Shown here: positions 1 to 11,418 of the stretch, piece after piece
How the letters are laid out: every line of letters starts with the position of its first letter
How positions within the stretch are numbered: position 1 is the first letter of the stretch
Assembly (NCBI RefSeq): GCF_014066305.1
Contig: NW_023501064.1
Span: 615,082 to 679,081, forward strand
Direction: 5' to 3'
From: Letharia columbiana
Lineage: Eukaryota > Ascomycota > Lecanoromycetes > Lecanorales > Parmeliaceae
Length of the DNA: 64,000 nt
Notes under the pieces: model-generated
The model's database searches: none
What the model saw: the letters and a program-made list of their open reading frames with translations, nothing else
What the model was told of the DNA's origin: nothing
Program-made: the position numbers and the translations under genes

Positions 1-770
1 GAAGAGACAGACTCCGATGCGAGTCTTCTGCTCCTTGTCGATTGAATCCAACTCTGACCGCACCATTACACTCGATACTTCGCAAGCTAAGACCAACACT
101 CGTGCAGGCTTCTTGCGAAACGATGACCCCAGTGCCAGGTTTGCGGCTGCCCGTATTGCTGCGAGTCCACCCGAGCAGCCAATGCCGTGTAGCAATATCT
201 TTTCCACACTGGCCTGTAGGCCCAGCTCTTTGGTAACGTAGTGATCGAAGCCAGGGTTGGCAGAATTCGTGCATGTCGTAGAGACAACATGTGTAATCTC
301 ATCCACATTCCCACCCCATTCTTCTATGGCCTTCTTGCATGCTCTAACGGATAGGTCGACGCCCTCTTCGCGGAAGAAGTCATTAAGCTCGGTGATGCTG
401 GGAGCAGTGGGCTGATTAACGAGAGGATGATCGATGTCGCCGACGGCGGCACGAGTGTCGATCCCGGTGTAGCGATTGATGGAAAGGACCTTTTTGAGAC
501 TGGAGTAATGCTTGTATTAGCATAAGGACGGATAAGCGTGACGGGCCGTTGAACACCATAAGCCATCGAGGGTTAGAGATTAGGAAAGTGAGATCTGACT
601 GGAAAGCCTCACGCTGTTGACGGTGGATAAAACCTATTGGCCAGAGTCTCGAGACATTCTGGTCCTACCCTGAACGGCGGATATTCTGCACCGAGACCGA
701 GAACAGAAAGATTGAGGCCGCTTTCAAAATGATCGTGTGTCGTGGGGCCGTTTACGGCAGTGGGTGACAT
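1..770 (-). CDS. Type III polyketide synthase (chalcone synthase-like), C-terminus cut by window edge
   Basis: Fungal type III PKS; the family condenses an acyl-CoA starter (often long-chain in fungi) with malonyl-CoA to give alkylpyrones or alkylresorcinols. Exon 1 is 770-613 and exon 2 runs from 499 off the left edge; the 113-base intron (612-500) has a GTGAGG donor, a CTAAT branch sequence and a CCAG acceptor, and joining restores the frame. The protein starts MSPTAVNG and then shows the family blocks LGLGAEYPPF, INRYTGIDTR, STTCTNSANPGFDHY and LLHGIGCSGGLAAIR; the Cys in GIGCSGG is the catalytic thiolase-fold cysteine. The reading frame extends further upstream only to a TTG, so the ATG at 770 is chosen. 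The conserved N-terminal part, about the first 220 residues, is visible; the His and Asn of the catalytic triad lie outside the window. It diverges from the P450 starting at 1269. The family call is secure; the product is not known. Confidence 0.92.
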
Positions 771-1186
771 GGCTGAGACGACGATGCAAGAGAAAACTAC
801 GATCGCACTCAAAGCCGCAATGCGCGCTCGTGATCCACTACCGTACTAGTATCAGTAGCAGGACTCTGTGCTGTAAAGACTGTTGGGAAGCTAGTAGATG
901 TAAGCTGCGTCGGCAAGACAATAAAGTCGAGTGGTCATGGCTAGCGAGAAACGGGATGACATCGATAATGCAAGGCACCACGTTAGAAGGTGGGCGATTG
1001 GATAGTAAATACCGTAGCGTGAGATGGTTGGGGAAACGAATACGCATCCAGCAGGAGCAACCAGCGATTGACCTCATCGGCGCCGACTATCTCCAGGATC
1101 TCAGGCTCCGAATCTCCGGGATCGCCTCAAATTGCTAACTCTATTCATCGACTTCTCACAAGACCCTCTCAACCTCATCTTTGTCA

Positions 1187-1192
1187 TATAAG
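1187..1192 (+). promoter_or_regulatory. TATA-like box ahead of the P450 gene
   Basis: TATAAG lies 82 bases before the P450 ATG, in the roughly 500-base region shared with the divergent polyketide synthase gene. The spacing fits a TATA element with a short 5' UTR. This is a motif match only. Confidence 0.3.
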
Positions 1193-1268
1193 CAGGCAAA
1201 TGCTAAGTACCTTCTAGATGTGACCAGAGCACCTGGCCGGCCTTTCCCCCGATTCGCTGAACCCCGCA

Positions 1269-3104
1269 ATGTACACCTTGGTCGTCTGCTTGGTTATAAC
1301 CATCACATTATGGTTCCTTCAAGGTCAAAGGTCGGCCATTAGACGCAACGGGAAACGGTTACCGTAAGTCCAATTCGCAGTGAAGCCTGCCGACTCTAAC
1401 TTGCAACATCAGACGGCCTCCCGGAACCCTTCCCTTGGCCGGCAACGGCATCTGGTTCCTCCAACCAAGGCATAAGCTGCTCGATTGGTTCGTTCGTTGC
1501 GAGAGGCTCGTTGGATTCAGCACATTTGAGATATCCGTGCCGTCTCTACCACCAGGCATAGTGATCAATGATCCTGCAAACGTGGAGCATGTCTTGAAGA
1601 GCAACGACATCTTCATCAAGGGAGAATTCTTCCGAATCAGATCCTGGGACCTGTTTGGTATGTGATTGGCCCGATTAGTATTGTTAGGTAGGATTCTTGA
1701 GATGACTGTCGATGTCCTTGCTGACGACTGAATACTTCAGGAAATGGCATCATCAACGCTGATGGGGAATTGTGGAAGATCCAACGAAAGGCTGGACTTC
1801 GCTTCTTCAATAATGCCAATATGAAAATTCTCGTTGAAGATGTTCTGCCGCCCATCCTTGCCGACACCGAGGAATCCTTGGACAATGCCTCGAGACAAGG
1901 AAACGTCATGGATCTCCAGATCGTGCTCTTGGATCTCACCACACGCTTGATGGGCAACATTGCTTACGATGTGCGTATATTCCCACGCCCTTTCCATTGA
2001 TAAGCATGGGACGGTTATGACGTGTGCAATATATATGAAGGTCACTAAAGCTGAATGGTAGTCACTAGATGGATATGCCCGCGTCTTTACCGTTCTCGAA
2101 GTCCTTCGACTTCGCCTCTGGCGCAATAGGAGAACGTTTTCAGAACCCGTTCTGGAAGGCCAAAGAATTTATACTTGGCGCCTCCCTTCGTAAAGCGATC
2201 TTTGACGTCAAGATCTTTGGCAGTAGCATCGTCTCCGCAGCGACCCAAAAGAGAAAGGTCAAGTATGGTTCGAGCGAAAACAACATAGCCAAGAACTCGA
2301 ACCCGGTGCAAAACAATCTGATCAACTCCCTGTTGGACCACATTGATGATCATCAAGTTGTTGCTGATGCAGCCATGAATTATTTATCTGCGGGCATGTA
2401 GGCTCCACAATACAAACGTATGATCACTGACCTTCGCTCTAGGTAGAGACACCACAGCTCAATCTTTGACTTGGACCCTCTATCTCCTAATGCGCCATCC
2501 GGGTGCACAGGAGAAGATACTGTCGGAGTTGCGTTCAACGTTCGCTGGAGCTAAAGACGACCTTCCTTTATCTTTTGACACTGTGCAACCTTCATACCTG
2601 CCCTACATAGCGGCAGTCTTCAACGAAAGCTTACGATTCTATCCACCGGTGCCAGTCGAACTCAAAGAGTCCACTGCTGAAACGACATTTCCGGATGGCA
2701 CCTGGCTACCGAAAGGATCAGTAGTAATGTGGGCCACTTGGGCAATGGGTCGCTCAAAGAACACCTGGGGTGACGACGCTGACGAATTCCGGCCTGAGCG
2801 ATGGCTCATAGCTGGTGACGAGTACGAAGCATTGACTTTGAAGACGATGAGTGCTTTTGCATTCCCAGTCTTCAACGGAGGTCCCAGAGCATGCCTTGGC
2901 AAAAAAATGGCCGAGCTTTTGGCCATCCATGTTATTGCTAGTCTGATCTGGAAGTATGACTTTGCGGAAGTATTTGATAAAGAGACCATGCCCGGAGAGA
3001 CACCGAAGGAGAGACGAAGCCAGAATAGCTTGACTTTGCCCATGGAAGGTGGCTTGCCTTGTTATGTACGACGAAAGGACTCTAGGCCAGGAGAGTCTCT
3101 ATAA
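1269..3104 (+). CDS. Cytochrome P450, CYP52 clan (CYP539/CYP52-like long-chain hydroxylase)
   Basis: Haem-thiolate monooxygenase, probably ER-anchored through the N-terminal hydrophobic segment (residues 1-18). Exons are 1269-1363, 1413-1657, 1741-1970, 2069-2393 and 2443-3104, giving 518 residues, normal for the family. Family blocks include RPPGTLPLAGNG, RSWDLFGNGIINADG, FSKSFDFASG, the I-helix AGRDTTAQ, ExxR in NESLRFYPPVP and the haem loop FPVFNGGPRACLGKK with the ligand Cys. CYP52-clan enzymes typically hydroxylate alkanes and fatty acids; CYP539 is the closest recalled subgroup. Intron 4 appears to use a GC donor (2394) because only that splice yields AGRDTT; the GT-AG alternative, shifted by four bases, gives AGIDTT. 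The divergent type III PKS neighbour suggests that the P450 oxidises the alkyl chain of the polyketide, which is an inference. Confidence 0.9.
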
Positions 3105-3651
3105 GATCCGTCCATGCAGGGGAAGTCCAAGGTTTATATAAAAATAATGTTCTTGGTCTTGAGAGATCCGGCTTTCTTTGACAAATACATGCAATGGGGA
3201 ATAGTCTTCCAGACACGGCTGACTAGAACAAAGTAAACATGACTGTACTTCCACGTTCATAGCTCTCGCCGCGGGTAGTATCTATAAGTGATTAACCATC
3301 CGGCATGTGGACAAGAAGTGCTTTCAGCGGAACACATTGGCATCGAGGAATGTTTCCGGAAGGTTCTTCAATGCTGAGCCTTTGTCACAACACCATACTC
3401 TTGCATCATAGTTTGTGATCTTACCAACAGCAACCTCAGAAACACAAGAAGTTGGTCGCTCCTTTCTCAGGCCTGTGGCGGTCTGTTAGGACGCTATTGA
3501 ACCAATCCTTCGAGCTTGACCTTTCTCACAAACCAGCATATTTTCGACTAAAAACACATCTTTAGTCTTCTAACTCTTACTGGCCCTCGATACCAAAACA
3601 TCTCACGCTGTCCGCCAAATTACCAAGTGACGACCGCTAGAAAGTCCAAGA
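3105..3651. other. Intergenic, no gene seen
   Basis: Three-prime region of the P450 gene and 5' region of the next gene. Pyrimidine-rich sequence at about 3570-3620 precedes the ATG at 3652. No coding signal, repeat or RNA gene was recognised. Confidence 0.5.
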
Positions 3652-4335
3652 ATGCCCCCATCATCTCGTACCCGCCGCTTCAAGGCAGACAGCGTCAAAG
3701 AGAGCGCAGACCCCCTCTACAAGAGCGACGACGAGCAGGCCCATCCCAGACCCATTATCCGCAAGTCAAAGGGTTCTACATCCAAGCGAAACAATCCCCA
3801 GCAACCCGTTTCTGAAGCGAACATCTCTACAGAAGCACCGATTATCAAAGCGGATAACTCTAGAAGCCCAGAGCCGCTTTCTTATCTATTCGGGTACATC
3901 ACGAAACAGGTTGGCAAGAAATATGAGAAGCCTGTCCGCGATGAGTTTCATAAGGATCTGAAAGCGATCGGAGAAGGACGCAGGGATGCGCACCCTGGAC
4001 ACGCGGGAGCCATGGATCGGTCTCTTCAAGAAGTTGCGAGGCTCAAATTGCAAGCCGGACTTGAGACTGTTCAACCAGCCATCGCAGAGGAAGTTAAACC
4101 ACTTGAGGATCTCGTGATCTCCGAATATACGATCCGATATTGGAAGAAAAGACTTGCTACGATCAAAAGAGATAACAAGAGAAGTGCGCAACGGAAACAG
4201 ATGAAGTTCACAAGGGCAGAGGTGGCGGAAGCTCATGAGATGTGGGTAGCCAAGCGAACTGCTTTGGGACTACCCCTAGACGGCGACCTCGACGACCTTG
4301 CACCAGCCGAACGTGCCTCAGACGACACTGAATAA
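3652..4335 (+). CDS. Hypothetical basic, lysine-rich protein ending at a suspicious TAA
   Basis: An intronless ORF of 227 residues that I do not recognise. It starts MPPSSRTRRFKADS, has a charged and probably disordered N-terminus to about residue 65, a central segment with YLFGYITKQVGKKYEKPV, and a predicted helical, strongly basic stretch (YWKKRLATIKRDNKRSAQRKQ) at about 160-185 that could bind nucleic acid. The ATG follows a pyrimidine-rich leader. The frame ends in ...SDDTE and TAA at 4333-4335, but the same frame continues without another stop to 4560 (next entry), so the true C-terminus may be longer. No family can be named. Confidence 0.6.
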   Translation: MPPSSRTRRFKADSVKESADPLYKSDDEQAHPRPIIRKSKGSTSKRNNPQQPVSEANISTEAPIIKADNSRSPEPLSYLFGYITKQVGKKYEKPVRDEFHKDLKAIGEGRRDAHPGHAGAMDRSLQEVARLKLQAGLETVQPAIAEEVKPLEDLVISEYTIRYWKKRLATIKRDNKRSAQRKQMKFTRAEVAEAHEMWVAKRTALGLPLDGDLDDLAPAERASDDTE

Positions 4336-4560
4336 TCAGCAGACAAGCACAACGACGGTAAGAGCGTGACTACTACGCGATTGGTTCAACCAGAGACGAA
4401 CGCGACTCCAGACTCGGACACCTCAGCTGAGGAGCAACCCAACGAGAGCGGTACCGATGATTCGACTGATTCTGATTCTGATCCGGAAAGCTCGGAGGAG
4501 GCTGTATCGGAATTTTCATTTACGGCTGATGGCATTGAATCTTCTGAGTCGGGCGCCTAA
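4336..4560 (+). other. In-frame acidic Ser/Asp extension behind the TAA of the upstream gene
   Basis: Directly after the TAA at 4333-4335 the same reading frame is open for 74 codons to the TAA at 4558-4560. It encodes a low-complexity acidic tail rich in Ser, Asp, Glu and Thr (for example DDSTDSDSDPESSEEA), a composition common at the C-termini of fungal nuclear proteins. No ATG opens it, so it is not an independent gene. It may be a former C-terminus cut off by a CAA/GAA-to-TAA change, a readthrough extension, or chance. Confidence 0.4.
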
Positions 4561-6831
4561 GTGCGAATGGTTTGACAGGAAGGGGATGTCCTAGGCTGAG
4601 CTGGAAGTAGTCCTATTCTACGAATTTGTCGCAGAGTGCTAGGTTACCCAGTACAAGCCTAATCATTCCTTTGTGCCCGCTTTTGAGAGAGTCAAACCGA
4701 TATAAGAGCCTATTTGCTGGCCCGTCTCCCCAAATTCCACGCCTTTCACTGCTTTAGTGGAGGGCCGCGTGCATGACCAAAGGCGGGTAACCCCAAGATC
4801 AGTCTCCCTCCTTGTGCTGCATGACCCCATTCGGCTCGCCAGATAGCAAGACCTCAAAGGAAGATTATTTGCTCTACGACCCTTCCTTTCCCCCAGTTGC
4901 TGTCGCCAAGACCGTTTTGTATCGGCCTCTTCTAGCTAGCAGCCCTTTCAGATGTTTAAAGACCAGGAGTTCAACATGTCTCGCGCCAGATTGTTTCGCT
5001 ATGTAACCTCTCTCTTTTCTCTTCAAAAGATGGTCCGGGAGCGCTTTTCCCGGGGTTTAGGTGGGTTCATAGATCCTGAGATCTGAGCGTAGGTGAAATG
5101 ACTTTGGATTGGTGGGTTGCATGCTATCTAAAACCAGGCTCTCCGTAACTATGACCCGCCGACATTTTTCGGAATTTCGCCCTTTTTCAATGTGGAACCG
5201 ACCTGCGCAACTCCCCTAACTTCCTATCTCTCGGCGCGGTACATATTACAGGCGGGGCAATTTGTTCCGCGTTTGACGCCGAGCCGTCCACGACCGACCC
5301 TATTACAACCTCCCATACAAGCTGACTAGTGGCGCCTGAGGTGGAGGTTGCTGAGGCGTTGTTTGATCTACTGGCCCGCGAAAGAAGGCGACAGCGGTAT
5401 TCACGAGCTCTTGGATGTGGTTGATGGCGGTCATGATCCTCAATCACGGTATGTTTTAGTAGATTGCTGCCAACACAGAGCAAGCAGGTTTGTCCTGACT
5501 TACGCGATTGAACCGGAATCTGACTCGTAAGCGTACTCTCCGTCTGGAATTGATGCGTGAAGCTGATGGAGGTGATAGTGTCTGGACTTTTCTAGATAGT
5601 AGGCACTGCTGAACCTGGAGTAGACCGGGAATAGGATTTGGACCAAGCGGAGGGTGGCGACGGGTGGAGATGGCAAATCCGTTGTAGTCTTGTCTGAGTT
5701 TGAAGGAATTTTCGAAGCTTTGCGGGCCTGTGGTGGAAAGATAAGTAAAAGGAAAAGGAGAAAGGAGAATTCTTATACACACCAGGTCGTTGGGAAAGCG
5801 CCAGAAAGCGGAGAACGCTCACTTTGAGGGAGACATCTTTTTGCAACCAGACTGCCATCAACTGAACCCCGTCCGTAGACGTTTGACCAACGGCTTCTTA
5901 ACACAAGTCCTTCGCTTCTTAACTCAATTCGGCAATCGGGCAATATGGCCGCGCTGTTCCTCGGTAGTTGTCTTCGGTAGCATAGGCATTGGGCCACTAG
6001 CAGCTCGGGACCAGTCTTTTGACCACTCACTGTGCAACGATCTTGCCCCATCATGACTCATGTGATGGGGTTTATTGCATAACGGACGAGTAGATAAGGG
6101 CACGGGCACCAAGCCAATGACCGTGCGAACCCAGTGTGTCGGGGTTGGGAAAGGACTCTGCATTCTTACTATGACTCACGCTATACGAGTTGTAAATGGA
6201 AATTCGTAGCTCGAGTGCGTCATTGGACAAGTGACCGCATTCTCGCTTGAAGGTAGTGAAGAAGTGTTATTGCCATGGGGGCCGTGACCTTCTAGAACCA
6301 CACACTTCGATTTGGCTCACATACTGGCTTCATTGAAACATTCAAGCTGAGATATAGTGCGAATTTCGTTGAAGATGGGTAAATGATTGAGCAATATGGC
6401 AGTCTTGTCTGGCAGACGGTTGGCAAGTAGCCAAATCCTCGTCTGGAATGATAAATTGGGAGCCGTAATGGACGATCAAGCATTGGAATCCAATCAAAGC
6501 CAGCGAATGCTTTGGACAGGAGGTGACCGAAAATAATTATCAAGTAAAGTATCTTAGGGCCGTGAGGCCATTCGTGAGAAATGCTACTAGCGGCGGCGGG
6601 AGCCCCACGCGCTTACCCACATTAGCGAGTGATCCAAACATAGGCCACCAAAATCACCTAGTCAACTTTCTTTCTTCTCCGAATACTTTCACTTTGCAGA
6701 GAGCTGTGAGTAATGAGGCATCGTGCTTCTTCAGCCCAGAGGTTTACTAGAGCATTCGTGGTGGCGGGTTCATCTCTCAACTTGGCTCATCGTCATCAAC
6801 CCTACCAGCTTCATATCAGGAAAATATCATC
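4561..6831. other. Long intergenic stretch, no gene recognised
   Basis: About 2.3 kb in which all open frames are short and mutually overlapping on both strands with no recognisable domain, signal peptide or consistent exon chain. A pair of overlapping 80-110 codon frames at 5456-5861 (minus) and 5790-6056 (plus) looked like chance openings. No tandem or inverted repeats were noticed. Confidence 0.4.
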
Positions 6832-8102
6832 ATGACAGACAGTTACAAGTTCGAAGGGTACAAGTGGGAAGCTTTGTCAGATGCATATCCTGAGCATAGC
6901 GCTTATCGGCGCTGGGTCCAGTCTTTCTTTGATAACATCAATTGGAATGCTCTGTGCAGATTTGCTTCAGAGCTCAACGATGGCAAGGATTGTGCGGTGG
7001 ATCCACAGTGGACTATTGGGGGACGCCACCTGATCCGCATTATCAACTTCCAAGATGGTTCACGTTGGATTGCCAGGCTCCGAATGACCACCCGTATGAG
7101 CGAAGATGAACAAAGTGGGCTGGTTCAAAGAGAAGTCGATTGCCTCCAGTTAGTGAGAGAAAGGACTACTGTACCTGTGCCAACGGTCTTTGGCTACATG
7201 GCGAGCACTCGAAACGAGATTGGCGCGCCTTTCATACTGATGGACTGTCTATTTGGCAATATTGGACCGGACCTGAATGGTGACATCGATCAGGGTGTCC
7301 CCTCCCAACACAAGTCCTCGTTCTATGCGGAAATGGCAATTCTTCAGGTAGGTTGATCTTTATTCGCCCTCTTCCATTGCTAGCTTTAACGAGAATTCAG
7401 ACGGAGACGTCATCCATTATGTTCCCCAAGATTGGGGCTATTATTCGGCTAGCAGACGGCACTTACGACGTTGGCCCTCTCCCCGGAATCGGTGGACCAT
7501 TCAGTACAGCAACAGAGTACCTAAAGGCCTGGGCAAAGGCTGCCGAGTTTCCTGACTTTTCGCAGGCCAAAGAAGCCTGTGGGGAGTACTACGACGATGT
7601 GATGTCTCAGATCGCGGAGTTCCCTCATAAGCTTGAGGAACTCGCTGCGAATATCCCTATGCGAGATCACGGTCCATTCCCTCTTTTCCACAAAGATTTT
7701 GGCCACAACAACATTGTCGTGGATGATGACTACAATGTACTCGGTGTCATCGACTGGGAACATGCGTGCTCAGTACCTTGGGAATGTATTTATTTCCCAA
7801 TAACATTGTCGCTATTGCCGGCGCCGATGGATGCTCCGGAGAATTATGATGAGAATGGCATAGCTAAAGGTGCGGACACTAGGTCCATGATCGAGGAGCG
7901 AACAAGGTACATCGGTACAGTACAAGAGGCGGAACGAAGCAAAGGGCTATCGTCCTGGCTGTCGGCCACTTTGGCGGATCAAGGAAATCAGGACCTTGGG
8001 TACGCAATGAAGCTTTACACCGAGGACGGCAAGTTCGGCTTCTATAACAAGATTCTAGATGTTCATCACGAGAAGTGGAGTGGAGGGAAGAAAAAAAGCT
8101 GA
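6832..8102 (+). CDS. APH-family (aminoglycoside phosphotransferase-like) kinase, copy 1
   Basis: Protein-kinase-like phosphotransferase of the APH superfamily, which is widely expanded in filamentous fungi; substrates are mostly unknown. Exons are 6832-7347 and 7401-8102 (53-base intron, GTAGGT donor, TTCAG acceptor, phase 0), giving 405 residues. The N-lobe holds RIINFQDGSRWIARLRM, and the C-lobe holds the catalytic loop HKDFGHNNIVVDDDYN (Asp base and metal-binding Asn) followed by GVIDWEHA, which supplies the second metal-binding Asp. A paralogue with the intron at the same codon and the same N-terminal motif GYKWE lies at 19150-20455 in opposite orientation. Catalytic residues are intact, so an active enzyme is likely; antibiotic resistance should not be assumed. 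Confidence 0.85.
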
Positions 8103-8550
8103 TATGTCTGATGGAGCAGGCAATCCGGAGGGCTTGCGAGACGGCGCTCTTCCACGAATTGGAGCTATTCTGTCTACTGCGCTCCCGTGCAGCTTATGGC
8201 CATGCACGACGGGTTCTCAGGCTGCTCTTTGAACTGACTCGGCGTTTGTCTAAGCTGTTTGGACCTGCCTGAATTTAGCCAGCATTTCGATCGTTACTGC
8301 AAAGCTCAGGGTTGTCGCGAAGCGTCTTGACCCCCATGTGTTGACTGCAGTCTAAACAAAGAAGTTACGTCTCCGCACTTAGTTGTAGTCTGATGAATAG
8401 GGCAAGCAATACCAAACTTTAATTCGCATAGTGATGATGTTTTAATGTTGGTGAATGGTGCCCCAAACCAGCCGCGCGGAGCGCCTGGCCTACTCGCACA
8501 ACCTTTTACTTCCGAAATCCCCCTGCTGAAAGAGCAGACAACTGTTCAAC
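8103..8550. other. Intergenic, no gene seen
   Basis: Spacer between the APH-like kinase and the reductase gene, which are on the same strand. Only short frames without domain content; no repeats noticed. Confidence 0.5.
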
Positions 8551-9628
8551 ATGTCACCCAACGAGGCACAGGGTGTTTATTTAGCACCTGGAGAAAAGAA
8601 AGGCAACGATGGCACTCTGACAGTCCTGGGATGCGGTGCGTATGTATTCGCGCAAAGCCTTTTCCAGCTACCGGAGCTGACATCCATGCTCTCAAGGTAC
8701 TCTCGGTATCGCCATCCTCTCGGGCATACTCTCTTCCTTATCTGAGCAAAACCTTGCGCGTTCAACCAATGGTACCACCACACCATCCGAAGAGCCCCCT
8801 CCTCGTACACCCTCCCGTTTCATCGCCTGCGTGACACGCCCTGCATCTGCAAAACGAATCAATGCAGAGCTTTCACAATTGACATCTGCCCTGACGATCC
8901 TACAGAATGACAATCTCAAGGGCGTTCAAGAAGCAGATGTCGTGCTGCTCGCCTGCAAACCCTACAATCTCTCTGCCGTGCTACAAGAGGAAGGCATGCG
9001 GGAAGCCTTAGGAGGAAAACTTCTGATCAGCATCCTGGCTGGTGTGCCTGTCTCTCAGATTGAGGACACGATATACGGCAAAGGTAGCAGCGAGACATTA
9101 CCAGCGGACCCCGCCGTGGACGGCCGATGTAGGATTGTGCGAGTCATGCCAAACACTGCTTCCCTTATACGCGAATCTATGACAGTCATCGCAAATTCCA
9201 ATCCTCCGCTACCGCAGTCACTCGATGCACTAGTCTCATGGATGTTCACTCGCATAGGCAGGGTTGTTCACCTTCCACCGGCGTCCATGGATGCTAGCAC
9301 AGCTCTCTGTGGCTCTGGACCAGCATTCTTCGCGCTGGTACTTGAGGCAATGGCAGATGGAGCTGTAGCTATGGGCTTGCCAAGAGCAGAAGCGCAGTTG
9401 ATGGCTGCGCAGACGATGAGAGGGACTGCTGGGCTGGTGCTCAACGGTGAGCATCCGGCTATGGTGAGGGAGAAGGTCAGCACTCCTGGGGGTTGTACTA
9501 TTGGAGGACTGCTTGTACTGGAGGAGGGGAGTCTTAGAGGAACGGTGGCTCGGAGTGTGAGGGAGGCTACGGTGGTGGCGAGTCAGTTGGGCAAGGGCAT
9601 GCAGGGAGTCAATGGGACAAGATTCTAG
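8551..9628 (+). CDS. Pyrroline-5-carboxylate reductase
   Basis: Catalyses the last step of proline synthesis, NAD(P)H reduction of pyrroline-5-carboxylate to proline. Exons are 8551-8635 and 8697-9628; the 61-base intron splits the Gly of the Rossmann dinucleotide-binding loop, VLGCGTLGIAIL once spliced. The C-terminal domain carries ALCGSGPAFFALVLEAMADG and the family signature VREKVSTPGGCTIGGL. The length is 338 residues, somewhat longer than bacterial ProC (about 270), because of a Pro/Ser/Thr insert (residues about 52-70) between the first beta strand unit and RFIACVTR, a typical fungal elaboration. It corresponds functionally to yeast Pro3. The call is secure from motifs. Confidence 0.93.
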
Positions 9629-10158
9629 ATTACGCAGTTTGAAGGATTTTAGCCAGAAACTCTGATAAACAACAGAGGGCCATGAGGTTTGACTAGACAC
9701 AACTGTCAGGTTTTGATTGCTTTCCAGATCAAACGTCCATCGGGCTAGCAAGCTCTCTTGCAGTGCAAAAGTTTTGGCCCCAGTGGGAAGATAGACGATA
9801 GATATATTGACTTTCGGAGAGATTTTCTATTGGTATTTCGACGCAGACGTAACGTTTTCAAGTATAGCGTATCTCAATATGAAAGCGCGGTTATCTCGTC
9901 TATTTTGTGGAGCTCACATCGACACGGAATCTCTCTACAAATGCACACCACCCAGCTAGTCCACGCTCAACCCAGGACAAGATGCCTCTCACAATCCCTG
10001 CATAGCTACATAATTCTTCAAGACTAACTGAATCTCCCACTGCTCAATCGCCTTTACATTCACAGCATACAAGGAGAATTGTGACCGTGGAAGATTAGCC
10101 AAATCGCAACCAGTAAGTCATATTCTACTTCCCTCCAACCCTCTGCAGCTTCACCATT
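9629..10158. other. Intergenic, no gene seen
   Basis: Five-hundred-base spacer containing the 5' leader of the next gene (pyrimidine-rich at 10120-10155). A GTAAGT at about 10111 followed by a TGCAG would make only a 36-base intron, too short to be convincing. Confidence 0.45.
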
Positions 10159-11418
10159 ATGGGGCAAATGACGCTAGTGGGCCATCACGCTGCGATGACG
10201 ATGCCACACACGTATCGCATCACGCAGCTTGAGGCCACTTCCTATGCCACCACTTCGCAGGACTCATTTCACATGGATCGGGCATACGTGAGAGAGAAGC
10301 TCGAGCTGTTGCGCGCCGGGCTTCCCGCGGCTATCGGAAGGATTCTGCGTCAGCAGCAGTTGTTGAAACAGACCGCTAACACAGTATCGCCTTCAACAGT
10401 GGCTGCGGGAAACGTCCCACCCCCTCTCCCTCCCTCGGTGGAGGCAGCGTACAAAAAGAAATGCATCGAGCTAAAGCGTCGCCTGATCGAGGTTGATGAA
10501 GATAATGACGCTAAACGCCTTCGCATTGCCCGTCTCCATCAGGGTATCCGCAAAATGCGTCTTGAACGCGCATATTTGCTTGAGGCATTGGCAAAGCGCC
10601 AGAAGAAAAACGGTAGCAGTATTGATGGCTTTCCTGTAGCCTATGATGAAGAGAGCGAAGGTAGCAGTGAGGGACCTCCAACGGTATGATTGTCCAAGGC
10701 AAATTACCAGTCCACGCATTTATCAACGCAGAATACCATGTCACTGACTCTTCTCTCGCAGCCAAACGAGAAGCCTCTCCGCTCCAAGCGAAGCCACCGT
10801 CGCCCTGTCAGCTCACCGCCACCCATCTTGGGACCGCAATTTCCTCGTCCCATTGCCCCATCGCAAGGCCACCCAACCTCCGCGTTCGACGCTCCGGGTA
10901 ACCATCCATTCCGCGAGTCCTCATACCAGCAAGCCCCAACTACAAACGGTCATCCTGGCATGCACTACCAGTCTCACCAATCACCATACGCATCCAACAT
11001 CGGCCGTGACCAACAACAGCAGCAACTCTTACCACGTGCCGCTCCGCCTCCAAACGCCTTCGAAGATTTCCTCGAGAACTATGTCCAGGCGCGTCCTAAC
11101 GAATACCCAGCTCGTGACCAAGAGGAGCTGCTCCAATACGCCCGCGGTGCATGGGATGATCCGGCCAAGGTTGAATACCGACGTGTCTACGAGGAGAGAT
11201 ACGGGCGTCGCTTCCAAGAATACATGGACAGCGTGAACGAGCTAGAGGAGCGTGAGAGGTACGAGCGTGAGCGTGAGCGTGAGCGTGGCTACGAGCAGAG
11301 AGGCAGAGCTGGACGCTACGAAGAGAGGGAAGTGGAGAGAGAGTTGCCGCCGCCACCACCGCCACCGCCTGCAGCAGGGGCTGGCGCCCTGGGGGGATTC
11401 ACGAGCATCAATGCTTGA
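10159..11418 (+). CDS. INO80 complex subunit F-type (TFPT-like) protein
   Basis: Exons are 10159-10683 and 10762-11418, giving 393 residues; the 78-base intron has a GTATGA donor, a CACTGAC branch and a CGCAG acceptor, and its removal avoids the TGA that would end exon 1. Residues about 95-145 form a coiled coil, YKKKCIELKRRL followed by RLHQGIRKMRLERAYLLEAL, the pattern of the INO80F/TFPT domain of the INO80 chromatin remodeller. Residues about 175-300 are Pro/Gln/Ser-rich, then a short conserved-looking block FEDFLENYVQARPNEYP precedes a charged Glu/Arg repeat (ERERERERG) and a polyproline run near the C-terminus. Nuclear location is inferred. The domain call rests on the helix pattern only. 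Confidence 0.7.

Noticed and set aside
4300..4380. An intron to remove the TAA at 4333
   Set aside because: The only GT and AG sites around the stop would give an intron of about 30 bases or the wrong phase; the good donor GTAAGA at 4358 lies after the stop.
5456..6056. Gene on either strand in the 2.3 kb gap
   Set aside because: Overlapping frames have no domain, signal peptide or splice logic.
10111..10147. 5' UTR intron before the INO80-type gene
   Set aside because: GTAAGT to TGCAG spans only 36 bases and lacks a branch sequence.
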